From positions 1-42,897 of the forward strand of contig JAILPG010000035.1 of assembly GCA_024699595.1 (NCBI GenBank): a stretch of DNA of 42,897 bases. Reading direction: 5' to 3'. Below the pieces are notes generated by a model that did not search any database, was not told where the DNA came from, and saw only the letters and a list, made by a program, of their open reading frames with translations. This stretch comes from Lachnospiraceae bacterium (GTDB lineage Bacteria > Bacillota_A > Clostridia > Lachnospirales > Lachnospiraceae). Shown here piece after piece: positions 25,247-35,200 of this stretch. How positions within the stretch are numbered: the first letter of the stretch is position 1; every line of letters begins with the position of its first letter. The translations under genes and the position numbers were made by a program.

Positions 25247-27135
25247 TCGTTTTTCATATGCATTTCTTTTTTTATCTCATACATCAGCCTGTCGGCCTCC
25301 CTGATATAATCCTGGAGAGCGGCATCCGGTCTGCCTTTCGGATCCGTCACCACATAACCTATGCTGACCGAGATATCATACGGAACTGTCTTTTTGCTGT
25401 TTACATCTTTCAGATATTCAAGTATCGAATCCTTGGTCTTTTTTGAGCTTTCCTCGCCATGATACGGAGCGATTATCAGAAACTCATCGCCTCCGAATCT
25501 TACGGCGATCGTTTTTTCGTCAATATTGTCCGTGATAGCCGCCACAACAGTCCTTATCGCATTGTCTCCGTACAGATGCCCGTATTCATCGTTAATATTT
25601 TTCATATAGTTGATGTCAACAAACATCACCATGACATCCGTCCCGTTTTTGAGGCTCTCCTCATATAACGGAAGCGCTATGTTCTCGTAACCGAACCTGT
25701 TATACAGACCCGTCATCTGGTCTCTGTCATACAGAGCCTTAAGCCGCAGATTCAGACGCATGAGCCTTATCGTCTGCTGAAGCTTTTCCATATACGGATT
25801 CGGAACATTTTCATTGAATATGTACGGAAAATCGGTCACTATAACATAGCCGTAGTTAAAATCGAAATAGTGCATCGGCATGAAGAAATACACATGCTGC
25901 TGCCCTTCTTTTTTATCATATCCCGGAATGAGTGTGCGGGGATCTATCGAAAGCCCTTCCACAATACGGCCGTTCACCAGTGCGACAAGCGGTTCCATGT
26001 CGGCGCTCATTCCCTTTTCAAGCAGGTCCTTTTCACTTGACATCACGTCCTTAAAGTAATCATTATTCACGCAGATGTAAAAGCCTTCACCTTCAAACTG
26101 ATGATTCCTGCCGTAATGATCACACAGAGTATCCTTTATCGCAGCATAGCTCGGAACATCTGCCATCCACTGCCTCATTACTCTCTCATTCTGCTCAAGC
26201 AGCTTTGCGTAGACGTTCCTTCTGAAAGAATCACGGCAGTATTGGATCCTTAACTCCTCATAAACCCTGTCTTTACATCTGCAGCTGTTGCCGCATACCA
26301 GACTTGAGTATACCTTATCCCTTATGACACTGTCCTCTCCATGGTCATGCCTTATCTCTCCAAAGATGATCTCACAGGCTTTGTAGCCTATTTCGCTGTA
26401 ATTCTGCTCAACGGTCGTAAGAGCAGGATAAAAGATCTTACCCTCACCTATATTGTCAAATCCCGTAACGATAACATCCCCGGGCACATCATAGCCAAGG
26501 TCATTTAACATGGTACAGGCAGCCATCGCAGTGATATCATTTACACAGATAAAAGCATCCGGAAGCCCTCTGGTATTGATAACCTCCATTACGATATCCG
26601 CGGTATACCTGTTTGACCAGTGTCCGTATTTGTAATCCTCATCCGTAAAGCTGAGACCATGCTCCAAAAATACCTCACGGGTTGCCTCAAGCCTTGCGTT
26701 GCTGTCTACGTGATCGGGCGTACCCGCTATATAAAACGCTTCTTTCACACCATGCTCTTCTATGAGATGCGTTACAAGCGCCTTCATTCCCTCCGCATTG
26801 CTCACGCACACCGAATGGATCCCCTCGATCTCCATTCCGACGCTCACAACAGGTACACTCATCTCTTTTGCTTTTTTGCAAAGAGCAAGTGCGGTCTCCG
26901 TGGAATTAAGTGCAGTCGAAAAGACTATCAGTCCGTCATATTCAGCAGGATCCATAAGCTCATATATATTGAGTTCTCCCCTGACTAATTCAGTCTGATG
27001 AGTATAGGCTGCAAAGCTTAAAAATACAAAAACATCAAAGTCTTCCTTGCTTGCGTATTCTTTTATTCCCTTAAGCGCATGGAACAGGGTATCATAATTC
27101 CATCCGTTTGCGCATACCGCGATCTTTTTCTTCAT
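25231..27135 (-). CDS. Cytosolic LacI-like ligand-binding domain fused to GGDEF
   Basis: A 634-residue fusion without signal peptide, membrane helix or HTH. Residues 1-~300 are a periplasmic-binding-protein-like fold of the LacI/GalR effector type: KIAVCANGWNYDTLFHALKG, YDGLIVFST, GLPDAFICVNDITAMAACTMLNDLGYDVPGDVIVTGFDN, ALTTVEQNYSEIG. A short CxxC-like stretch (CGNSCRC) and a ~160-residue linker domain follow. The GGDEF has RFGGDEF (Gly548-Phe552), metal motif VDINYMKNINDEYGH, and no RxxD inhibitory site. The expected role is diguanylate cyclase activity controlled by an intracellular sugar or nucleoside-like ligand. The ATG has only a distant AGGAG (~20 bases). Confidence 0.92.
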   Translation of the reverse strand: MKKKIAVCANGWNYDTLFHALKGIKEYASKEDFDVFVFLSFAAYTHQTELVRGELNIYELMDPAEYDGLIVFSTALNSTETALALCKKAKEMSVPVVSVGMEIEGIHSVCVSNAEGMKALVTHLIEEHGVKEAFYIAGTPDHVDSNARLEATREVFLEHGLSFTDEDYKYGHWSNRYTADIVMEVINTRGLPDAFICVNDITAMAACTMLNDLGYDVPGDVIVTGFDNIGEGKIFYPALTTVEQNYSEIGYKACEIIFGEIRHDHGEDSVIRDKVYSSLVCGNSCRCKDRVYEELRIQYCRDSFRRNVYAKLLEQNERVMRQWMADVPSYAAIKDTLCDHYGRNHQFEGEGFYICVNNDYFKDVMSSEKDLLEKGMSADMEPLVALVNGRIVEGLSIDPRTLIPGYDKKEGQQHVYFFMPMHYFDFNYGYVIVTDFPYIFNENVPNPYMEKLQQTIRLMRLNLRLKALYDRDQMTGLYNRFGYENIALPLYEESLKNGTDVMVMFVDINYMKNINDEYGHLYGDNAIRTVVAAITDNIDEKTIAVRFGGDEFLIIAPYHGEESSKKTKDSILEYLKDVNSKKTVPYDISVSIGYVVTDPKGRPDAALQDYIREADRLMYEIKKEMHMKNDRRKS

Positions 27136-27195
27136 TTTCGTATCAGGTGTTACCCCGTACTCCTTAGGTGCACATCATTTTCCGCCCTAAAAATA

Positions 27196-28446
27196 CTAGG
27201 CTGCAGGCTCCAGAACCTCTTCGAGTTCCACGCCTTCATAGTCAACCGCTTCCACGTCATCGCCGTAGATAGTTGCAAAATCATCTCTCATTGACACGGG
27301 TATGAATCCGCATTCATCACACATCTGTTTCATGGCATCAGCCTTTTCCATATTGCCGTGCTCTCTTTCAAGATCATCGCACATGAGCATATAGGCTCTG
27401 CCTTCATACTGAGTATTGTTGACCGTATACTGTGCCATCGACTGGTCTCCGGAGGTGTTTCCGAAGGACAGTACGGGAACCTTTCCTATCTCAAGCGCGA
27501 TCTCGCTGACCTTGTTCATCTTGATGGTCTTTATTATGAGGTCTCCTCCGAGTATCACATCATCATCGCTTGTATAGATATACTCAAGACCGTCCGTATC
27601 CTCCTGACCCGTGGCTACCATCGTATAGCTCATTCCGATCACACGGTTTGCGGGGATCGGAAGCTTATCCTCTATAAGAGCCCTGACAAGTGTCCTGTCG
27701 GAACCGCTTACTATATATACGGTAAAATCGTTGGCAGTAAGATACTCTACCAGAGATACCATCGGCCAGTAGAATGCATCACCCTTTTTGAGATTGGTAA
27801 AGCCGTCAGCCTTGGTCTGCATGAACTCCTTCGTGTAAGCCTTCATCTCATCTATCGTCATGCCCGCATAGGACTGGCCCGCATATTTTGCATGGAGTCT
27901 CTCATGGTTATCGGGCTTTTTGCCGCCATATACTCCCTCTTCAAGAGCCTGGGCAAATTCTCTCATGTCATCAGGTGCCTCATAGGTATCGTCATGAAGA
28001 GCCCTGTGGATGAACATCATATACTCAAAATACGAAGGATACAGCTCACCTATTATCGTTCCGTCAAGATCAAATACCGCTATCCTGTCCTCTACCGGTA
28101 TAAAACCATCCGAGTTCTCATCGGTTGCCCTTTCAACATATTCCCTTATGGATGCAGCCGCCTTGGAATCCTCCGTCCAGTATCTAAGCTCCGCCTTTTC
28201 ATCTTCGCTTACATCATCTGTCAGATCGTCAGGAGTATCTGTGATCTCTTTCGTATCATCCGTCACCTCTGTCGTCTCACCCGCTGCATAAAGACCGGCT
28301 GCAATGTCAGAAAGTGCATCTGCGGTTTCGGAATCGATATTAACATCTATCTGTATCGCCCCCGTTTCGGGATCCACATAACAGCCCGTCATCGATAATG
28401 CCACCGCCGCACACAGGACGGATACAATAAGGCGTTTAATTCTCAT
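27196..28446 (-). CDS. Secreted HAD-superfamily phosphatase lipoprotein
   Basis: A 416-residue lipoprotein with lipobox MTGC (Cys22), a Thr/Asp-rich linker to ~residue 85, and then a HAD phosphatase domain. Motif I is AVFDLDGTI (Asp126, Asp128), motif II VYIVSGSDR, and motif III resembles LSFGNTSGDQSM. The cap is helical and between motifs I and II. The layout is like SerB/phosphocholine-phosphatase-type HADs, here acting outside the cell, perhaps to release phosphate or phosphorylated nutrients; the substrate is unknown. A strong SD (AAGGAGG) lies eight bases before the ATG. The tRNA-Ala gene lies 70 bases upstream on the same strand, and no promoter of its own is obvious. Confidence 0.88.
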   Translation of the reverse strand: MRIKRLIVSVLCAAVALSMTGCYVDPETGAIQIDVNIDSETADALSDIAAGLYAAGETTEVTDDTKEITDTPDDLTDDVSEDEKAELRYWTEDSKAAASIREYVERATDENSDGFIPVEDRIAVFDLDGTIIGELYPSYFEYMMFIHRALHDDTYEAPDDMREFAQALEEGVYGGKKPDNHERLHAKYAGQSYAGMTIDEMKAYTKEFMQTKADGFTNLKKGDAFYWPMVSLVEYLTANDFTVYIVSGSDRTLVRALIEDKLPIPANRVIGMSYTMVATGQEDTDGLEYIYTSDDDVILGGDLIIKTIKMNKVSEIALEIGKVPVLSFGNTSGDQSMAQYTVNNTQYEGRAYMLMCDDLEREHGNMEKADAMKQMCDECGFIPVSMRDDFATIYGDDVEAVDYEGVELEEVLEPAA

Positions 28447-28516
28447 ATTTATTTCCTCCTTAACCTTTGCCCTTTACGCAGAAACGGCCACCCCGTAAAG
28501 CAGCCGCATCTTAATA

Positions 28517-28589
<73 letters not shown>

Positions 28590-28610
28590 AGGGTTTCCGT
28601 ACACGGGTTT

Positions 28611-28639
28611 ATTGTAGCATAATAATCCCTGTATGAAAA
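28611..28639 (-). promoter_or_regulatory. Promoter of tRNA-Ala
   Basis: Minus strand TTTTCA (28634-28639), 17 bases, then TACAAT (28611-28616) with an upstream TGC extension. The start falls ~14 bases before the tRNA. Confidence 0.6.
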
Positions 28640-28661
28640 CCGTTCATATCATCAGACCGGG

Positions 28662-29417
28662 TTATCCCAGCTTGCTCTTAAGATATTTTAAAAGGTCATC
28701 CCTTGTCGTTGTTTTTAACACATATCCGTCCGGCTTAAGAGCCATTACACGCTGGACTGCCTCTTTTGTTCCGATACCCGTTAAAAAGATAATGGGGATG
28801 CCTGCGGTCTCCGGCTCTTCACGTAACATCTGAAGGACCTGCGGTCCGTCCACTACCGGCATTTCATAATCAAGCAGAATAAGGTCGGCTGATTTCTTTA
28901 AGAGGAACTTGATCGCCTGCATTCCGGCCGTGACAATATCAGCCTGATAATCGTCCTTTATCCATTCCCTGACCATTCCGGCGTAGGACGGATCATCATC
29001 GACTATAAGGATCCTTTTCTTACTTCCCGACCCTGTTGCCGCAAAAGCTTTCTCGATCGCAGGTTTTAACGCATCCATCTCAACCGGCCTGTCAAGCCAT
29101 ATCCTGTTTGCTATCGTCGGCAGGTACTCTTCCAGTTCACGGTGGAATCTGCTCTCACCGATAAGTACCATCTTGCCTCCGACCTCATCCAGGTCCCTGC
29201 AGATACGCTTAAGATGTTCAAGCATGAGACTGTCACCCACGATATCTTCCGGAAGATATATCACAAACACATCCGTTCTGGATGCTATGGATCTGATCAG
29301 CGTGAAATCCTGTATGATCTCAACATGGTATTCCTCGGACATTTTTCTTTCGATGCCCTTTACTACCACGCTGTACTGGAAAACAACGATCGCCACGTTT
29401 CTTACTAAATCTGCCAT
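28662..29417 (-). CDS. Two-receiver protein with one intact receiver
   Basis: A 251-residue soluble protein. The N-terminal ~120 residues have a receiver-like fold without acidic pocket or acceptor. The C-terminal receiver is intact: Asp140-142 (ILIVDDDPSY), acceptor Asp183 (LILLDYEMPVVDG), Thr213 (IFLTG) and Lys235 (GYVLKTT). There is no DNA-binding or enzymatic output. It shares its layout with the protein at 10765-11538, which has Asn at the acceptor. It follows the AgcS gene by 28 bases and has GGAG eight bases before the ATG. Since three hybrid kinases with HPt domains lie in the window and few free receivers exist, it is a plausible terminal or intermediate receiver of their phosphorelay. 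Confidence 0.88.
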   Translation of the reverse strand: MADLVRNVAIVVFQYSVVVKGIERKMSEEYHVEIIQDFTLIRSIASRTDVFVIYLPEDIVGDSLMLEHLKRICRDLDEVGGKMVLIGESRFHRELEEYLPTIANRIWLDRPVEMDALKPAIEKAFAATGSGSKKRILIVDDDPSYAGMVREWIKDDYQADIVTAGMQAIKFLLKKSADLILLDYEMPVVDGPQVLQMLREEPETAGIPIIFLTGIGTKEAVQRVMALKPDGYVLKTTTRDDLLKYLKSKLG

Positions 29418-29445
29418 AACATGCTCCTCTTAAATGATTATATCC

Positions 29446-30969
29446 TTAATCTGCTCCTTTTGCGATGGCATTTGCCGCATCCTGCTGTATGTAAGGATTA
29501 TATGAAAGCATGGGCGCAATGTCCATACCTTTTATCCTTCTGTCAATATAGTTCTTAGTCAGTTTTATTACCAGAGGTATCTGCACAAGTATTCCAATGA
29601 GGTTCGGGAGCATCATGAGTCCGTTAAATGTATCTGATATATCCCATGCAAGATTGGATTCCATGATCGCGCCAAATACTATCAGCAGGATAAAGATCAC
29701 ACGGTAGAGCTTTGCCCAGGTCACACCGAAAAGATACTCTACCGCCTTGGCCCCGTAATACGACCATCCCAGTACCGTTGTAAATGCAAACAGCGTTATC
29801 GCAAGCACCACAAACCACTCTCCGGGTTTTCCGAGAGTTGCGCCGAATGCCTTGGCAACCAGTGTTGCGTCATTTACTCCTTCATTAACAATACCGGTTG
29901 ATAGATCGATCGCTCCTGAACTTAACACGACCAGTGCAGTAAGAGTACATATGACGATCGTGTCAAGAAATACCTCGGCTATTCCCCACATGCCCTGATG
30001 GACCGGCTCTCTGGCGCAGCTGTTTGAGTGAACCATTACAGATGACCCAAGTCCTGCTTCATTCGAAAATACGCCTCTTTTGCATCCGTTCTTTATCGTA
30101 TTGAAGGCGATCTGTACCGCCGTTCCCGCAGCGCCTCCCTTTACCGCATCAGGTCCCAGGGCATATCTGAATATTGCCGAAAAGACCATGGGCATTTTCG
30201 TGATATGCAGTAAGATCATTATGACGCACCCAAGTATATAGGCTATTGACATAAACGGTATAAGCTTTTCGGAGACTGCAGCAACCCTGCGAAAGCCGCC
30301 CATAAGTATGACTGCCACCGTGAACATGAGAAACAGTCCTATAGCCCAGTTAACACCTGATGCTCCGAAAAACATCTCGATTTCAATACCCGAGAGAAAA
30401 GTGGACTCGAAATTGATGGTGATCTTGTTGATCTGCCCCATATTTCCGATACCAAAGGAAGCAAGCACGGTAAATATACAGAATAATATCGCAAATACTC
30501 TTCCGGCTTTTTTACAGTGCTTAAGGGAGCCCAGACCATCCTGCAGATAATACATCGGTCCACCCGACCATGCGCCTTCCAGATTGCGCCTTCTGTAGTA
30601 CATGCCGATCACGATCTCGGAATATTTTAACATCATTCCGAAAAAGGCCGCTACCCACATCCAGAGCACCGCCCCCGGGCCTCCCACACAGATGGCGGTT
30701 GATACTCCCGCTATGTTTCCCGTTCCTATGACCGCACAAAGAGCGGTACAGAAGGCACGAAACTGCGAAAGGGCACCTGCATCGTTGATGATACGTGCCT
30801 TTCCGTTCACGATCCCAAAGGTATTATTCCACCAGTGACGAAGATGCGTTACCGGGAAAAACCGGGTGATCACTGTACATACAAGACCCGTTCCCAGTAA
30901 CAGCGAAAGGCCGACCGTTCCCCACACAAAGCCATTGGCAGCGTCATTGATCCTTACAACAGTTTCCAT
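29446..30969 (-). CDS. Alanine/glycine:cation symporter (AGCS family)
   Basis: A 507-residue transporter with about ten to eleven membrane helices that takes up alanine or glycine with Na+ or H+. Family motifs are the FRAFCTALCAVIGTGNIAGVSTAI region, GGPGAVLWMWVAAFFGMMLKYSEI, WSGGPMYYLQDGLG, and the late GCKRGVFSNEAGLGSSVMVHS. The start follows the preceding stop by four bases with an overlapping GGATAGGG ribosome site, so it is coupled to the uncharacterised gene at 30974. It lies in a chain of signalling genes rather than amino-acid metabolism, which suggests the symporter is a target or a nutrient input of the nearby kinases. Confidence 0.95.
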   Translation of the reverse strand: METVVRINDAANGFVWGTVGLSLLLGTGLVCTVITRFFPVTHLRHWWNNTFGIVNGKARIINDAGALSQFRAFCTALCAVIGTGNIAGVSTAICVGGPGAVLWMWVAAFFGMMLKYSEIVIGMYYRRRNLEGAWSGGPMYYLQDGLGSLKHCKKAGRVFAILFCIFTVLASFGIGNMGQINKITINFESTFLSGIEIEMFFGASGVNWAIGLFLMFTVAVILMGGFRRVAAVSEKLIPFMSIAYILGCVIMILLHITKMPMVFSAIFRYALGPDAVKGGAAGTAVQIAFNTIKNGCKRGVFSNEAGLGSSVMVHSNSCAREPVHQGMWGIAEVFLDTIVICTLTALVVLSSGAIDLSTGIVNEGVNDATLVAKAFGATLGKPGEWFVVLAITLFAFTTVLGWSYYGAKAVEYLFGVTWAKLYRVIFILLIVFGAIMESNLAWDISDTFNGLMMLPNLIGILVQIPLVIKLTKNYIDRRIKGMDIAPMLSYNPYIQQDAANAIAKGAD

Positions 30970-30973
30970 ATCC

Positions 30974-31939
30974 CTATCCTAAAATCTCACAATATACCAG
31001 TGTCTGGTTTATCAGCTGATACGCCACTTCTCCGAACGTAACCGGTCCTGTATACGGAGGTATCTTCTGTCCGTTCAGATCTCCATACGTATAATTCAGG
31101 ATGCAGTTGCAGGAAAATACGGGAGCATGGGCTTTAGCCGCATCTACGCTTTCTTTGAATCTGAGAGCATAATCATCCACCTTTTTTGCGAACCTGTAAT
31201 CGACACCCTTGAATACCGGTGCATAAAAGCTCACGTTACCGTTCTCCACCGACTTTATCGAAGTATTGATATATGACCCGTTAAGATCCGCAACAAGCGG
31301 AAGCTTGATATCAATATCATTATCCCGTATATAATCCGCAAGGTTCCACTCTTTGTCATCCACCATACATTTGGTGACGCTTAAGTCATTATCGTAAAAC
31401 CTGATGACAGGATCCGCTTTATCATCCGAGAACATATTGACCAGACTGATCATGGCATTTCTTCCCTCGGGAAGCTTAACATACATCACCACGGCTTTGT
31501 CTGTATAGGAGCTGCCGCTTGTCCCGTCATAAACCTTCGGAACACCCGGCGCCTGTAGATCCATGCCCGATACCCAGCCTGCCACAGGATGCATGAGCAG
31601 TTCCTCTACCTCGGGAGCCTCCTTGGCGTATTTTGCGGCGACTTCGGATCCGTATGGCATTATAATGTATGTAAGACCGTTATCGAAACATTCTTCCACT
31701 ATCTGGAAAACATTATACTTTCCATAAGCTGCGATCCTTATATCTTCCGCATAATCGATCTCATTTACAAACAGTCTTTCTTTGGTAAAAATCCCGCCTT
31801 CCTCGCTCATGAAATACGGCGTGGTCCCTCCGATCCACTTCCCGGTGGGAAGCTCCTTAAGCAAAGAATCATCTGCTGCGATATGCAGTACCTTTCCGGC
31901 GTTTATAAGCCTGACAGTCTCTTCCAGTGTAATAAGCAT
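30974..31939 (-). CDS. Uncharacterised ~320-residue soluble protein
   Basis: I cannot name this family with confidence. The protein has no signal peptide or membrane helix. A striking N-terminal motif is LPTGKWIGGTTPYFM with FTKERLFV behind it, a pattern I associate with an uncharacterised domain family (possibly DUF6976), often encoded near sensory or regulatory proteins. Later conserved-looking runs are YIIMPYGSEVAAKYAKEAP, HPVAGWVSGMDL, and the C-terminal CNCILNYTYGDLNG followed by GPVTFGEVAYQLINQTLVY. The cysteines in FSCNCIL may be functional. It has a strong SD (GGAGG) and lies between a 72-residue protein gene and the symporter in one transcription unit. Confidence 0.8.
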   Translation of the reverse strand: MLITLEETVRLINAGKVLHIAADDSLLKELPTGKWIGGTTPYFMSEEGGIFTKERLFVNEIDYAEDIRIAAYGKYNVFQIVEECFDNGLTYIIMPYGSEVAAKYAKEAPEVEELLMHPVAGWVSGMDLQAPGVPKVYDGTSGSSYTDKAVVMYVKLPEGRNAMISLVNMFSDDKADPVIRFYDNDLSVTKCMVDDKEWNLADYIRDNDIDIKLPLVADLNGSYINTSIKSVENGNVSFYAPVFKGVDYRFAKKVDDYALRFKESVDAAKAHAPVFSCNCILNYTYGDLNGQKIPPYTGPVTFGEVAYQLINQTLVYCEILG

Positions 31940-31967
31940 TCCTCTACCTCCATATTATTTTATATGA

Positions 31968-32186
31968 TCAGAGTAAAGCTATATTTGCGAGATCAACCTT
32001 CGCAACTATAGGATACTTTGTCAGAAATTCATCCATTTCATTCATGCATGATTCAAAGCTCTGCTGATCTGCCTGTATTCTCTTCTTCAGCTTTGAGATC
32101 AGCATATTGAACGCAAGACTTGATGATGTATACTTGAGTTCACCCTTAAGTAGTCTCTCCAATTTTTCTCTGGCTACCGCTTCCAT
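31968..32186 (-). CDS. Small helical protein of 72 residues
   Basis: The 72-residue product is predicted almost wholly helical and charged (EKLERLLKGEL, ISKLKKRIQADQQSFESCMNEMDEFL). The ribosome site AAGGAGGAGG lies seven bases before the ATG and the reading frame is compact, so it is probably a real gene. It has no signal peptide and I know no homologue. It sits 32 bases after the DegV-fused kinase gene and 28 bases before the uncharacterised gene at 30974. That position makes a small kinase- or receiver-binding adaptor conceivable, but nothing in the sequence shows it. Confidence 0.7.
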   Translation of the reverse strand: MEAVAREKLERLLKGELKYTSSSLAFNMLISKLKKRIQADQQSFESCMNEMDEFLTKYPIVAKVDLANIALL

Positions 32187-32218
32187 TGATCCTCCTCCTT
32201 TTTTACTGACCCGCCGGC

Positions 32219-35200
32219 TTATTCAAGAGCCTCCAGGATCCCGTCATAATCAAGCATCTTTGCCTTTTCCCGGATGAGCTCAAATTTCTCTTTTTCCTGA
32301 TCCGGTATGGCATATTCTTCGGCCTCTTTCATTATCATCCCGACCTTTTCACAGTCCATGTCATCTGCTGCCACACGGAGCTCTTCATATATGCTCTCCA
32401 TAAGGCCCGCATCCGCAACAGGTTTATCGGGCTTATCCTGTTTCTGATCCGCTCCTGCTTTTTCAAATGTCTCCGAAAGAGCTTCTCTGTAACTCATATA
32501 ATACTCCATTACAGGCTCATGGTTTTCCTTAATATAGCTTATATTGTCTCCCTTTCCCGCCATTTCGAGTGCTTCGGCCATCTCTCCAAGCTCCGTAGCA
32601 CCTATCAGTCTTGCCGAGCTCTTTAGAGCATGGATCTTGATCGTATAGTTCTCCCAGTCTCCCGATGAATAGTATTTCTCAAGATCGGCATGCTTATCGG
32701 GTATGGAATCGTAGAATATCTGAAGCACGGTTTTAAATGCTTCTTCGGAACCGCTGTTCTTTAGGGCTACCCCGGCATCTATGCAGTCAAGCTTCTGATA
32801 CCACTTAAGCTCTTCACCGGACTCATCCCCTGCTTCTGCCACTTCAGTTTCCACCGAAGGCTCTATAAGCTCCCATAACTCACTTTCCGTTTCCGATACT
32901 TCTTCAATATCCTCTGTAAACAGTTCGTCCTCTTCTTCCGCATGAGCTTTCATATCATTTAAATCCCTTGCATCATCGACAAACGATGCAATGTTGTATG
33001 ATTTATTTGATTTGAGGAAGTACAGTATTCCAAAGGTTCCGGGGCCGCAGTTTGAGGATATTGCCGCTGATGCCTGTTTAAAGATCACATGCTCAAAATA
33101 AGCGGTTTTCTTTATCTCCGATTCGATCCAGTCAAGTGTATCTCCGGGTATATCCACATATGTGACAAAGCAGATATCGGAATCGGGGATCGTATCCGGC
33201 GGAAGAGCTCTGCTAATATACCTTCTGTATGCCCTTTTGGTCCTTCCCAGCCATACTCCGCCGAGCCCTGCCCTGTCATTTCTGAAGCTGAGTGCCGGAT
33301 GAAGGTTAAAAGCTTCTGCGACCTTATGCAGCCTTATGCTTATCAGTTTCCTGTCCGCCATAAATTTCGTGGTGTCTATGACAAAGCTGCACTTAAGCCT
33401 GTACTTTACTTCATTAAGCTCTGAGATGATGTCCTGTACAGGCATTCCCTGCTGAGCCAGCTTACATGCGATAAGGACCAGTATTCCGGTAGCACTCGAC
33501 AGACACTCGGAGTTGATGACCGTGACATTGTCAAAGGCTTTTGCCGCCTCACTTGCCGTAGCATAATCCTTGCTCATGCCCGTGGTGATCGATATATATA
33601 TTATATGATGAGTTCTCTTTAACAGATCTGAAAAGAACACCGTGTATTCGGACTCATCAGGCGGAGATGACACTGCCGCTCCCCCTGTTCCGATATATCT
33701 TACCAGTTCATTGGCATCCATATGAACGCCATCCCTGAACACACCCTCATCCGTCGTTATCACAAACGGCAGGACCGGAATATGAAGCTTCCTTACCACG
33801 GAATCCGGAAGATCGCACATACTTGAAGATGCTATGATGACCGGAGTTTTTTCCGCATATCTCTCAGAAGTACGTATCTCTTCATCATCACCTACCATAA
33901 CGGATCTTAAGATTATCTTATCTCTTGAAATATGCCGGATAAGCATTTCTTCCATGGCTTCACCCGATACAGGCTTGACCAGATATCCGTCAAAACCGGA
34001 CCTGTTATAGAGCTCCCGGTTCTCGCTGCCGGCGTTTGCGGTGAGTACGATAACCGGCGTATTTCTGTTAAGACCTCCGGCCTGATCTCTAATAAGTGCC
34101 AGACACTCTATTCCATCCATAGCCGGCATGAGATGATCCATGAAAACAGCATCATAATGAACCTTCTGGCACAGATCGAGCGCATCCTTTCCGGAAAGAG
34201 CCGTGTCTATGGTCATATCCGTATCCTTAAGGAGCCTTTTCTCGACTTCAAGGTTCATCTCATTATCATCAACGATCAGTATCCTGACCTCAGGCGCAAG
34301 GAAGCTGCTCTCATATTTACTTCTGTTTACCGTCTGGTTGTGGATATTAAGATCACCTACCCTGTTATGATCGGATATCGTCTGCTTTAGTACAACGGTA
34401 AAGGTCGAACCCTCTCCGTAAACACTGTTAACGGTAATGGTTCCGTCCATAAGCTCTACTAACTGCTTTACTATGGAAAGACCAAGCCCGGTTCCCTCTA
34501 TATGTCTGTTTTTTCCTTCATCAACCCTCTTAAATGCATCAAACAGAAACGGGATATCCTCTTTTTTGATCCCCATTCCGGTATCTGATACCGATATGGT
34601 CAGTTCAGCGGTCTTATCATCCGTATCCTTGCTTTCAATATGCAGTTCTACCTGCCCTTTTTTAGTATATTTAACGGCATTGTTTAACATGTTTATTATG
34701 ATCTGCTTGATCCTTACTTCATCACCGTAGAGGACCATCGGAACATCAGGATCTATGCTTACCTCAAATCCCAGTCCCTTTTCATGGGCTTTCAGCCAGA
34801 TCATGTTTACGATCTCCGAGAGCATATTTCCGACATTGTAGTCAACCGGTACTATATCCATGCTCCCGGCTTCTATCTTGGAAAAATCCAACAGATCATT
34901 TATCAGTGACAGCAGAAGTTTTCCCGCTCCCTGTATGCCGTTTGCATCCCTTATGACATCATCCGAAGCACTCTCATCACGAAGTATCAGTTCATTAAGA
35001 CCCAGTATTGAATTGATCGGTGTACGGATCTCGTGGCTCATGCTGGAGAAGAACCGGTTCTGGGTACGTGTCAGCTCCTCCGCTCTCTCCGCTTCCCTCT
35101 TTGCTCTGTCATTCTCGTACTTGAACAGGATATTCTGCACCATGGTCATGGCAAAGCATGCCATACCGACCAATACCACGGAAATGAACGAATCTATATG

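Noticed and set aside
27358..28398. A long plus-strand frame of 346 codons opposite the HAD lipoprotein gene
   Set aside because: It lacks a ribosome site and any recognisable domain, and is Cys/Arg/Ile-rich as expected of an antisense shadow. The minus-strand gene has a lipobox, HAD motifs and a strong SD.
28478..28506. A hairpin (CTTTACG/CGTAAAG) between tRNA-Ala and the HAD lipoprotein gene as a terminator
   Set aside because: It is followed by GGGCAAAGG and not by a T-tract, so termination is unlikely.
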